Positions 1-6,706 of a DNA stretch of 64,000 nucleotides are shown here, piece by piece. This DNA is from Oscillospiraceae bacterium (lineage in GTDB: Bacteria > Bacillota > Clostridia > Oscillospirales > Acutalibacteraceae). The notes beneath the pieces are model-generated. The model was not told the origin of the DNA, did no database searches, and was given only the letters and a program-made list of their open reading frames with translations. The translations under genes were made by a program, and so were the position numbers. The stretch is taken from positions 22,739-86,738 of the forward strand of contig WRED01000004.1 in NCBI GenBank assembly GCA_009779495.1. The letters run 5' to 3'. Each line of letters begins with the position of its first letter. Position 1 is the stretch's first letter.

Positions 1-140
1 TCGCAGGGAACAAATTCCTCACAAGCGCACTCCTTACGCGCGGTGAACTTCTTGATCGCGAAATAAATCCCTGCCGCCGCGCCTGCTGCGGCAACGATTA
101 TAGCGATCACCTTGAGAGCTTTCTTCAGACAATTACACAC
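1..140 (-). CDS. small single-pass membrane protein, 3' end cut by window edge
   Basis: Reading the minus strand from a GTG at 140, preceded at 150-156 by a perfect AAGGAGG with 9 bases of spacing, gives an open frame that runs off the window. The visible 46 residues are a short Cys-containing head, a lysine pair, one hydrophobic segment rich in Ala and Ile (about residues 9-26), then a basic stretch and a Cys-x-Cys motif. It looks like a small membrane-anchored protein with a cytoplasmic or surface cysteine-rich tail. I do not recognise the family. The gene lies downstream of rpsT on the same strand, with about 75 bases between them, and may be co-transcribed. The incomplete C-terminus prevents a firmer call. 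Confidence 0.5.
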   Translation of the reverse strand, partial: MCNCLKKALKVIAIIVAAAGAAAGIYFAIKKFTARKECACEEFVPC

Positions 141-216
141 ACCCGTCAACCTCCTTATTTCTTTATTGTGAATTCTTAACTTAATACCGCGCCGTTTTGT
201 GGCGGGTAAGAATTCA

Positions 217-471
217 TTAATTGTTGAGAAGCTTTGCGACGGCCGACTTTTTATGAGCGGCGTTATTCTTGTGGATAAGGCCTTTCGCGCAGGCCTGATC
301 GATCTTCTTGATCGCGGCTTTGGCGACGGCTTCCTTGTCGGCAGCGTTCGTATCAGCGGCGAGACGAGCCTTTTTGATCGCGGTTTTCATCGCGGAATTC
401 GTAGATTTATTGCGCAACGCTTTTGCCTTGTTCACTTTCACGCGTTTTTCGGCCGATTTTATATTGGGCAT
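217..471 (-). CDS. rpsT: 30S ribosomal protein S20
   Basis: Small basic protein of 84 residues starting MPNIKSAEKR, the usual S20 N-terminus, followed by a Lys/Ala-rich three-helix body ending near HKNNAAHKKSAVAKL. S20 binds 16S rRNA early in 30S assembly. The ATG at 471 is chosen over upstream in-frame codons because a strong AAGGAGG precedes it and the protein then has the normal family length. It is divergent from gpr, as in Bacillus where rpsT also neighbours gpr, so the identification is supported by both sequence and synteny. A promoter-like pair is visible just upstream. Confidence 0.96.
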   Translation of the reverse strand: MPNIKSAEKRVKVNKAKALRNKSTNSAMKTAIKKARLAADTNAADKEAVAKAAIKKIDQACAKGLIHKNNAAHKKSAVAKLLNN

Positions 472-509
472 AACGGGACACCTCCTTCTTTCGGACTCTA
501 CAGGTAAGT

Positions 510-538
510 AGTTTACCATAAAAAAACGAAAAAAGCAA
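510..538 (-). promoter_or_regulatory. putative vegetative promoter of rpsT
   Basis: On the minus strand TTGCTT (533-538) is separated by 17 bases from TAAACT (510-515). It lies about 40 bases upstream of the rpsT start codon. The -35 and -10 boxes each deviate at two positions from the consensus, but spacing and position fit. Confidence 0.5.
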
Positions 539-607
539 GTAAAAGTTTAAAAAAATCTATGAAGTGTCAAAACTTACAGAAAAACTTGAAAAGGATGGAC
601 CATAATT

Positions 608-1495
608 ATGAATTTTAGAACAGACCTTGCGCTGGAGCGCAGCGAGACGTTCGGCGGAAAGCTGCCCGAGGGGGTTAAGTGTGAGATCACAGAAAAGGAC
701 GGCGCGAAAACGACCGTCATCGAGGTTACGGACGAGCGCGGGGAGCAGGCCATCGGCAAGCCCATCGGAAAATATATCACGGTGGAGGTGCCGCCTTTCT
801 CCCAATCCGCGCCGCTCTTTGACGATCGGATAGACGCCGTGACTGACGGCCTGAAAGCGCTCCTGCCCAAGGACGGCCCGGTGCTGGTCGCCGGACTCGG
901 AAACGACGATATCACCCCGGACGCCCTGGGGCCGAAGTGTTCGTCGCTGATTCTGGCCACCCGCCATATCGACGGCGAGCTTGCGAAATCAGCGGGACTC
1001 GGCGAGCTGCGCCCCGTCGCGTGCCTGACGCCCGGGGTACTTGGCAAAACGGGCATCGAGACGGGGGAGATCATCGCGGGTGCGGTAAAAACGGTCAAGC
1101 CCTCTGTCGTGATCACGGTGGACGCCCTTGCCGCCCGACGGCTGTCGAGGCTCGGCTGTACAGTTCAGATGTCGGACACGGGCGTGACGCCCGGCTCAGG
1201 CGTAGGCAATTCGCGTATGGAAATAAGCAGTGCGTCGCTGGGCGTGCCTGTCGTCGCGATAGGCGTCCCGACCGTGGTGGACGCCGCGACATTGGCCAGC
1301 GACCTGGGTTACAGGGAAGGGGAGGGCGGCGAAGGGCACGGCTCCGCGCTGGAACCCGAGGGCGCACGGATGATGATCACGCCGCGCGAAATTGATCTGG
1401 TGATTGAACGGGCGGCGCGAATGATCGCGATGGCGATTAACAGCGCGCTTCAGCCGCATATTCCTATGGAGGATATTATTATGCTAGTTTCCTGA
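608..1495 (+). CDS. gpr: spore germination protease GPR
   Basis: 295-residue protein of the GPR endopeptidase family (peptidase A25), which degrades small acid-soluble spore proteins at germination. The N-terminus contains TDLALE (residues 5-10), the conserved start of the mature enzyme. A glycine-rich GLGND...TPDALGP segment lies near residues 95-110, and PGSGVGN lies near residue 200. Only about four residues precede the TDLALE motif, so the inhibitory pro-sequence known from Bacillus enzymes is almost absent. The start has an AAAGGA site at 590-595. It is followed by spoIIP on the same strand, the classical arrangement in spore formers, and the pair is direct evidence that this organism can sporulate or descends from one that could. 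Confidence 0.95.
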   Translation: MNFRTDLALERSETFGGKLPEGVKCEITEKDGAKTTVIEVTDERGEQAIGKPIGKYITVEVPPFSQSAPLFDDRIDAVTDGLKALLPKDGPVLVAGLGNDDITPDALGPKCSSLILATRHIDGELAKSAGLGELRPVACLTPGVLGKTGIETGEIIAGAVKTVKPSVVITVDALAARRLSRLGCTVQMSDTGVTPGSGVGNSRMEISSASLGVPVVAIGVPTVVDAATLASDLGYREGEGGEGHGSALEPEGARMMITPREIDLVIERAARMIAMAINSALQPHIPMEDIIMLVS

Positions 1496-1517
1496 TGTCG
1501 GTCCAGCAATTGTTATT

Positions 1518-1546
1518 GTATATTTTACCATTATCCCGCATACAAT
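1518..1546 (+). promoter_or_regulatory. sigma-E-like promoter upstream of spoIIP
   Basis: GTATATT (1518-1524) is followed after 14 bases by CATACAAT (1539-1546). This matches the mother-cell sigma-E pattern (a KMATATT-type -35 and CATACAnT -10 with 14-15 bp) at nearly all positions. It ends 44 bases before the spoIIP ATG. spoIIP is known to be sigma-E dependent in Bacillus, so motif and context agree. Confidence 0.65.
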
Positions 1547-1590
1547 TATAAATAATATGAGTATAATAGATTTCGCGGAGTGGACAAGAT

Positions 1591-2724
1591 ATGAAAACAG
1601 AAAAGACATTAAAAAGCGGACGGAGCGCGGCCGAATCGCTGCTCGCGCTGATTTCTTTCGCGGCGGTCATGGGACTTATTGCGCTGCCGTCCGGCGCGCG
1701 GGAGAAAACCGCCCTGTTCAGCGCGTATGCCGCGTTTCCGCAGGGCGGATATGCACTGCTGAGGAGCTATATGGATGTTCTGGGAGAAATTGACGCAGAG
1801 GATGAGCGGCCGCCGGGACCGCCTGTAAGATCCGGCCTGAAAACGGCGGTAAGCGACGACATCACCGAGACTCCGCCGGACATCCTTGTGCTTATGGAGG
1901 AAGCGGAAAAGAAAGCTCCATCAGAGCGGAAGGACGGCGATATCACGGGAAAGACGTACGGCAGGACAAGCGCGACCTCCGTATTCGGGAACGTACTGGT
2001 GCGCAACATGACCTCGACCAAGTCGATGAACATAGAAAAGGTACTTAACGAGGATATGGGGCTCGTCATCAGGGACAAAACGAAGCCCGGTGTGCTCATT
2101 TTTCACACGCACACGACAGAGGGTTATGAGACCCTTGACCGCGGCTGGTACGCAAGCGACACAAGCTCGCGAAGCACCGATCCGAATAAAAACGTCGTGC
2201 GCGTCGGGCGGGAGATCGCGGCGCGGCTTGAGTTGGCCGGGTTCACGGTGATACACGACGAGACGATCCACGACCTTGTCTACTCCGGCTCGTATGACCG
2301 GTCGCGCCGGACGATTCAGAAATATCTGGACGAGTACCCGGAGCTTCAGGTTGTTTTGGACGTGCACCGCGATTCCATACAGGAAAATAACGGTACGAAA
2401 ATCAAGCCGGTGGCGGAGATAAACGGCAAAAAGGCCGCGCAGATTATGCTTTTAACCGGCGCGGAGGAGGGGAGCGTCAAAGATTTCCCGAACTGGCAGT
2501 ACAATCTGCGCTTTGCCCTCAGACTGCAAAAGGCCTGCGAGGACACGGCTCCCGGACTCATGCGGCCTGTATATTTCTGCCAACGCAAATACAACCTGGA
2601 TATGACGAAATATTCGCTGTTGCTTGAGATGGGCAGCGAGGCGAACACCCTGGAGGAAGCAGCCTACGCGGGCAGGCTGATCGGGCGGGCGCTTGCGCAG
2701 CTGCTGGAGGAATGTGTTACATAA
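1591..2724 (+). CDS. spoIIP: stage II sporulation protein P, peptidoglycan hydrolase of engulfment
   Basis: 377-residue protein with a positively charged N-terminus, one membrane segment at about residues 16-34, a low-complexity linker, and the SpoIIP amidase/endopeptidase domain in the C-terminal two thirds. The metal-binding HTHTTE motif is at 172-177 and LDVHRD at 256-261, both hallmarks of the family. SpoIIP works with SpoIID and SpoIIM in the mother-cell membrane to thin septal peptidoglycan and drive engulfment of the forespore. GGAG lies just upstream of the ATG. A sigma-E-like promoter is visible in the 95-base gap after gpr. In many Firmicutes the next gene is lepA; here a small unknown gene follows instead. 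Confidence 0.95.
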   Translation: MKTEKTLKSGRSAAESLLALISFAAVMGLIALPSGAREKTALFSAYAAFPQGGYALLRSYMDVLGEIDAEDERPPGPPVRSGLKTAVSDDITETPPDILVLMEEAEKKAPSERKDGDITGKTYGRTSATSVFGNVLVRNMTSTKSMNIEKVLNEDMGLVIRDKTKPGVLIFHTHTTEGYETLDRGWYASDTSSRSTDPNKNVVRVGREIAARLELAGFTVIHDETIHDLVYSGSYDRSRRTIQKYLDEYPELQVVLDVHRDSIQENNGTKIKPVAEINGKKAAQIMLLTGAEEGSVKDFPNWQYNLRFALRLQKACEDTAPGLMRPVYFCQRKYNLDMTKYSLLLEMGSEANTLEEAAYAGRLIGRALAQLLEECVT

Positions 2725-2745
2725 TTATAGAGAGGACTGCTATAT

Positions 2746-3066
2746 GTGAAATTTTCCTGTCATAAAATCGGACATGCCTACTTCCTCGCCGTTTTCCTGT
2801 GCCTGTGCCTGACCGCCGCGGCCTGCGGCTTTGTCATTGCGGACGACAACACCCGCGCCGTACAAAGCGGGTATGCCGACGCCGTCGTCGCGGCCGCGCA
2901 GAGGGACAAAAGCATTACGGTAAGCGTTGACGAGAGCGAGTTCTGCCTGCGTCTCCCGGAAAATTTCAGCGCCATCGCGGAGCTTTTGCCGTGTCCTGCG
3001 GGCAATTTGTTCAGCATATATGCCGAAATAAGAAATATCATCTTGACAGGCGCAAAAACACAGTGA
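2746..3066 (+). CDS. small exported protein of unknown function
   Basis: 106-residue protein starting at GTG, 21 bases after spoIIP and so probably in the same transcript. An N-terminal hydrophobic stretch (about residues 10-30) with a Cys-containing end resembles a signal peptide or membrane anchor. The remainder is a short soluble domain with two more cysteines. I recognise no family. Co-transcription with spoIIP under the sigma-E-like promoter would make it a candidate mother-cell sporulation protein, but that is inference from position only. Confidence 0.55.
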   Translation: MKFSCHKIGHAYFLAVFLCLCLTAAACGFVIADDNTRAVQSGYADAVVAAAQRDKSITVSVDESEFCLRLPENFSAIAELLPCPAGNLFSIYAEIRNIILTGAKTQ

Positions 3067-3083
3067 TTTAACCGGCGATTTAC

Positions 3084-3117
3084 TTGTACATCTTATACAA
3101 AATCAATATATGTACAA
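3084..3117. repeat. inverted repeat TTGTACAT...ATGTACAA upstream of secreted cluster
   Basis: Perfect 8-bp arms (3084-3091 and 3110-3117) are separated by 18 bases in the 210-base gap before the four secreted-protein genes. Arm length and spacing would suit a dimeric regulator binding two half-sites. No regulator gene is adjacent, so its role is open. Confidence 0.4.
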
Positions 3118-3169
3118 TGTGAGAATTCACCAAATCGGTTCATAAAGCCATAAAAAGTTAAAAAAACTA

Positions 3170-3198
3170 TTGCTAAATATATTGTAATGGTATACAAT
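3170..3198 (+). promoter_or_regulatory. putative promoter of the four-gene secreted cluster
   Basis: TTGCTA (3170-3175), 17 bases, TACAAT (3193-3198), about 78 bases before the first gene of the cluster. The spacing is ideal and each box has two mismatches. It lies downstream of the TTGTACAT inverted repeat. Confidence 0.45.
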
Positions 3199-3276
3199 AA
3201 TTGTTGAACATCAGATAGTAGGTCTGTCTCGTTGTTTTAATCTTTTCCATGGCATATATTTTTAAGGAGGGTTTTT

Positions 3277-4233
3277 ATGAAAAAAATTCTTGCAGTCTTG
3301 CTGGCGGTTTTGGTTGCGTTGAGCGTTTGTGCCGTCTATGCTGCGGCGGATGACGATGAGCCAAAGGCATACACGTCCGCCAGTTTGCTGGCGACCGGGG
3401 CGAAAATTTCGGCGACCGTTGCCCTACGTCCGGGCTTTCCTGTGGTTTTTCAGCCGGGGGATACGGTGACTTGGCCTAATTACACGGGCACAGCCACTAA
3501 CCAGCCTTGCCTGAGAATCGTTCTTTTTCCGGATGCCTTGAAATTGGAGACGAGCTTTAACACCAGAAGCAATCAGGAATGGATCGCTTATGTAAACGGT
3601 TTGGGAACCGTAACGAAATTTGCGGAAAGCCAGAATAAGTACAAGAGCTTTTCCTACAACCTTACGAGAGAAGCGGGGACGGGATCGACGGCGATAGAAA
3701 GAACTTTCACGTTTCCCGAGATAGGCGACGTTTTGGAGGCTTGTGACGTTGCGTTCAACAAGCTGGGGGATTTTCCGATCGACTTTGAGCTGACCAACGA
3801 TGACGGCACGAAAGCTGAGTTCCTCGGTTGGGTCCTGTATCAGATCGTCGACCACACCGCTACCGCGACGTCATCCAGCAGCAGCAACGCCAGCATATCA
3901 ATCGTGGCCTATGCCAACTGGGACAGAACGCTCGACGAACCCAGCACAGGTGGTGGCGGCGAAGATACTACGAAGCCTGAGTTGACCCCGATCATGTCCC
4001 TCAGGGATCGTATCTACAAGCTTTTCAACGGCGGCGGTGAGGCCACCGGCGAGTGGACGGACTACCTGACCTTTGTTCCGAATATTTTTGGTTTGCTGCT
4101 TCTTGTTTTGGATCTGCTCACTTCAGATTTCATGAGCCTGACAGAGGTGAATCTTTCCGATTTGCTCGGGATTGATTTTGCCATACCCGGGTTCAGAAAG
4201 ATGTTATACGATTTATTCAAAATTCCGTATTAA
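3277..4233 (+). CDS. secreted protein of a four-member tandem family, member 1
   Basis: 318 residues with a clear signal peptide (KK, hydrophobic core to about residue 20, Ala-rich cleavage region). The mature part has a QPGDT motif (about residue 52) early on. A domain of beta-strand character ends in FLGWVL followed about 30 residues later by AYANW, a pattern that recalls the GW...A.W ending of InlB B-repeat/Flg_new domains. A Gly/Thr linker then leads to a hydrophobic C-terminal segment (roughly residues 270-318) with a leucine-rich core. AAGGAGGG precedes the ATG. It begins an apparent operon of four genes sharing this plan and closed by a terminator at 6600. No enzyme motif is visible; function unknown. 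Confidence 0.75.
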   Translation: MKKILAVLLAVLVALSVCAVYAAADDDEPKAYTSASLLATGAKISATVALRPGFPVVFQPGDTVTWPNYTGTATNQPCLRIVLFPDALKLETSFNTRSNQEWIAYVNGLGTVTKFAESQNKYKSFSYNLTREAGTGSTAIERTFTFPEIGDVLEACDVAFNKLGDFPIDFELTNDDGTKAEFLGWVLYQIVDHTATATSSSSSNASISIVAYANWDRTLDEPSTGGGGEDTTKPELTPIMSLRDRIYKLFNGGGEATGEWTDYLTFVPNIFGLLLLVLDLLTSDFMSLTEVNLSDLLGIDFAIPGFRKMLYDLFKIPY

Positions 4234-4259
4234 ACAAATCATGTTAGGAGGATGAAAGT

Positions 4260-4862
4260 ATGACCAAGAAAATCATTTCAGCCTTTTTCGCCGCCCTGAT
4301 GGTTTTTTCTTTCTTTACAGTCGCGGTTCAAGCCGAAGATACAGTAGAGACAGCGGATGCTATCAAAATCAGCGATTTAAAGGCAGCCTATGAAGCGGGC
4401 GAACAGACCGTATTGCAGCCCGGTGACATCATCGAGGTTGACAATGACGACAGCGGCATCCTGTTTTTTGAATACGCCCTTCCCGCGAAAGCCGATAAAG
4501 CCGAAACTTTCAGCCCCGGCGAGTATACGTACTTTAGGGATACGAACCAGCAGACCGGCTACGTTGTGAAAGAAATCGGCGTGGGAAGAACCACGACAAG
4601 CAACAAGTCGGGATCAACGAATGTGCTGATCGACTTCGCCAACAAAAAAGAATATGATTTCGAGGGATGGACGGTCGTTTTCGTCTACTCGGAAAGCAAT
4701 TACAACGAGATCAGGGTCATCCCCACATGGCAGATTCCCGTGCTTGACGGCTGGGCGGGATTCATGGAGATGTTCAGGGATTACATGAAGATGATCATTG
4801 ACTTTTTCAACGACTATCTCAACGGCATGTTCGCGTGGCTCAAAGATTGGGGCATGCAGTAA
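4260..4862 (+). CDS. secreted protein of a four-member tandem family, member 2
   Basis: 200 residues, the shortest member. It has a signal peptide with core FFAALMVFSFFTVAVQA, then LQPGDII near residue 57, FEGWTV near residue 136 and a closing PTW about 20 residues later. It ends in an amphipathic, aromatic-rich helix (about residues 163-200: repeated Phe, Met, Trp, Tyr with Asp and Lys). The gene starts 26 bases after member 1 with an AGGAGG site. The tail could lie on a membrane or a partner protein, but no transmembrane anchor or LPXTG motif is present. Unknown function. Confidence 0.73.
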   Translation: MTKKIISAFFAALMVFSFFTVAVQAEDTVETADAIKISDLKAAYEAGEQTVLQPGDIIEVDNDDSGILFFEYALPAKADKAETFSPGEYTYFRDTNQQTGYVVKEIGVGRTTTSNKSGSTNVLIDFANKKEYDFEGWTVVFVYSESNYNEIRVIPTWQIPVLDGWAGFMEMFRDYMKMIIDFFNDYLNGMFAWLKDWGMQ

Positions 4863-4891
4863 AGTAATTTATTAGAGAGGAACGGCTTAAC

Positions 4892-5605
4892 ATGAAAAAA
4901 ACAATCGCTATTTTGCTGGCTGTTATATCTGTGTTCGGGTGCCTTACCGTATTTGCCTTTGCCGAGGAAACTGACACAGCGGTCGTCCCGCAGGTCGGCG
5001 ACGTTTTGGCGGTCGGCGCGAAGATCAAATCAGGTTTGGACGCGAATAAATGCGACGTTATATACACCATAAACAGTGACGACGCCGGAACTGTCACAAG
5101 TGCCCTTGGCAGCAAGGTTATGGGTGCGCTGAAAAATCCGACCGAGTTCTTCGACGAGGTATTTAACTTCCAGTTTTCAGAGGAGAACGGCGGAAGAGAC
5201 GGTGTCTACGACTTGTTGGGCATTGGCGGCTCGGTGATGAAAATTCTTACCGAAAAGGGCTATCTCTCCGCAACGGAGATCGGCCAGCAGCTCAACTTGG
5301 ATATTGCGGCGATTAACATCGACTATGTGTATAATGAGACGACATATTATAGCTACTATTCCCTTTCCGGTTGGAAAGTCATCGAGGTCAATGATTCGGA
5401 ATACACTTTCGCCGTAAAGCTTGAGGCGCAGTGGACCGCGCGTGAACAGACAGGGACCGAAGAAATTGTTGAAGCGATTTACGCACAGGTCATGGCTGTG
5501 TGGAATACAATCCTCGATATACTTGGCAACGGCCTGATGAGGCTCGTGCCGCAGCTTATCAAGGGATGGGCAGACGTTCTCCGCGGCCTTTTCGCCGGCG
5601 CATAA
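4892..5605 (+). CDS. secreted protein of a four-member tandem family, member 3
   Basis: 237 residues. A signal peptide (core IAILLAVISVFGCLTVFAFA) is followed by a region lacking a clean LQPGD motif but with a short VGDVLAVGAKI segment instead. Then comes an Asn/Tyr-rich strand region, LSGWKVIEV (about residue 165) and AQWTA some 20 residues later. The C-terminus is a long amphipathic helix (about residues 190-237) with VWNTILDILGNGL and a final WADVLRGLF. It lies 29 bases after member 2 with a GAGAGGAA ribosome site. It is the most divergent member, but the order signal peptide, GW...W core, amphipathic tail is kept. Confidence 0.72.
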   Translation: MKKTIAILLAVISVFGCLTVFAFAEETDTAVVPQVGDVLAVGAKIKSGLDANKCDVIYTINSDDAGTVTSALGSKVMGALKNPTEFFDEVFNFQFSEENGGRDGVYDLLGIGGSVMKILTEKGYLSATEIGQQLNLDIAAINIDYVYNETTYYSYYSLSGWKVIEVNDSEYTFAVKLEAQWTAREQTGTEEIVEAIYAQVMAVWNTILDILGNGLMRLVPQLIKGWADVLRGLFAGA

Positions 5606-5645
5606 TAACACACTGTAACGAACCAACGAAAGGAATGATTACGAT

Positions 5646-6563
5646 ATGTCAAAAAAATTTCTGGCGGTTATTTTAGCGCTTGTGACGCTGCTCTCCGTCT
5701 GCACCGTATTCGCTTTCGCCGAATATGCGGACGATCCCGTAACCTATACATACTGGCAGCCTGACGCTGATTTCCACACGTTCAAGACGATGGCGGCTGG
5801 TAACGCCCAAGCGACGCTTCTGCGTCCCGGCGACAAGATTTATGTCAGGTATTCCTCTCTCCCAAACGGCAACAATCTGGTGGTCAGATATTTAGCTGAC
5901 GCCGACAATAACGTCGTGGGCAACTGGCAGGTGGCCAATAAAGATATGCTCGCGTTCAGCATGGCTGGCGCCAACACGACCAATTTAACGGATACCGTTA
6001 CCGCAGCGAATTTTCGGAATCCCGCGTTGTATGATCCGATTTTCACTTATACGGTGAAAGATCTCGGCGATACGCTCAGCACAAACTACAAGATAGACTT
6101 TACCATAGCCTATCCTGATGACAATGCTTTCCTTGGCTGGGTTGTCAAAAGCGGTACGGGCACATCCGCTCTTACCCTTGAGCTTTGCGCCGTGTGGGAT
6201 AAGCAGAAAATACCGGAAAACCTCGGCGGGGGCGACAAGGATGTGGAAGATATCCTTGATATCAAGACGACGCTGTTCGGCAGGATTATGGCGCCTTTCA
6301 TGGCGGTGTGGAAATCATGGCAAAACGGCGTTAACAATATCCTTCAGAGTATTGTTGACGTACAGTTGGGCAACGACCCGTCTGAGCCGCAGGATATTGG
6401 CACGTGGCAGGCGTTCACCGCGTCTGTAAGCCGCACGCTTGACATTATTTTCAACTGGCTGGATACGTGGGCTAATCCTCTCGTTAAGCTTTTCCAGAGT
6501 AACGATTCCCCAGCGGAGGAGCCGGCTCCGGAGCCGGTCACGGAACAACCGGAGACCCCTTAA
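5646..6563 (+). CDS. secreted protein of a four-member tandem family, member 4
   Basis: 305 residues with a signal peptide (core LAVILALVTLLSVCTVFAFA, closely matching member 3) and LLRPGDKIYV near residue 60. FLGWVV near residue 160 is followed by LCAVW, and an aromatic amphipathic region spans about 215-280. The end is a Pro/Glu-rich low-complexity tail unlike the other members, possibly a flexible or wall-spanning spacer. AAAGGAA lies before the ATG and 40 bases separate it from member 3. A terminator hairpin follows directly, so this is the last gene of the unit. Confidence 0.73.
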   Translation: MSKKFLAVILALVTLLSVCTVFAFAEYADDPVTYTYWQPDADFHTFKTMAAGNAQATLLRPGDKIYVRYSSLPNGNNLVVRYLADADNNVVGNWQVANKDMLAFSMAGANTTNLTDTVTAANFRNPALYDPIFTYTVKDLGDTLSTNYKIDFTIAYPDDNAFLGWVVKSGTGTSALTLELCAVWDKQKIPENLGGGDKDVEDILDIKTTLFGRIMAPFMAVWKSWQNGVNNILQSIVDVQLGNDPSEPQDIGTWQAFTASVSRTLDIIFNWLDTWANPLVKLFQSNDSPAEEPAPEPVTEQPETP

Positions 6564-6599
6564 CCGAGCGTGTGATACGCAAGCTGATAGTTTTTCTCA

Positions 6600-6628
6600 A
6601 AGCCGTGGTAAATACCGCGGCTTTTTTG
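6600..6628 (+). terminator. rho-independent terminator after the secreted cluster
   Basis: AAGCCGTGGT, a 4-base loop and ACCGCGGCTT (one mismatch) followed by a T-run. It separates the secreted cluster from the ileS promoter. Confidence 0.85.
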
Positions 6629-6640
6629 CGAATTTAACAT

Positions 6641-6669
6641 TTGACAAATCTCTCGTGATAGGATATAAT
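6641..6669 (+). promoter_or_regulatory. consensus vegetative promoter of ileS
   Basis: TTGACA (6641-6646), exactly 17 bases, TATAAT (6664-6669). It is a perfect sigma-A match 37 bases before the ileS ATG. The short leader leaves no room for a T-box riboswitch. Confidence 0.92.
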
Positions 6670-6706
6670 AGTTCTGATTTTATATAAACAAGGATGGATT
6701 ATAAGT

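Noticed and set aside
6564..6706. T-box riboswitch in front of ileS
   Set aside because: Promoter, transcription start and ATG leave only about 30 bases of leader; no specifier or T-box sequence is present. Likewise none was seen before acpP-proS.
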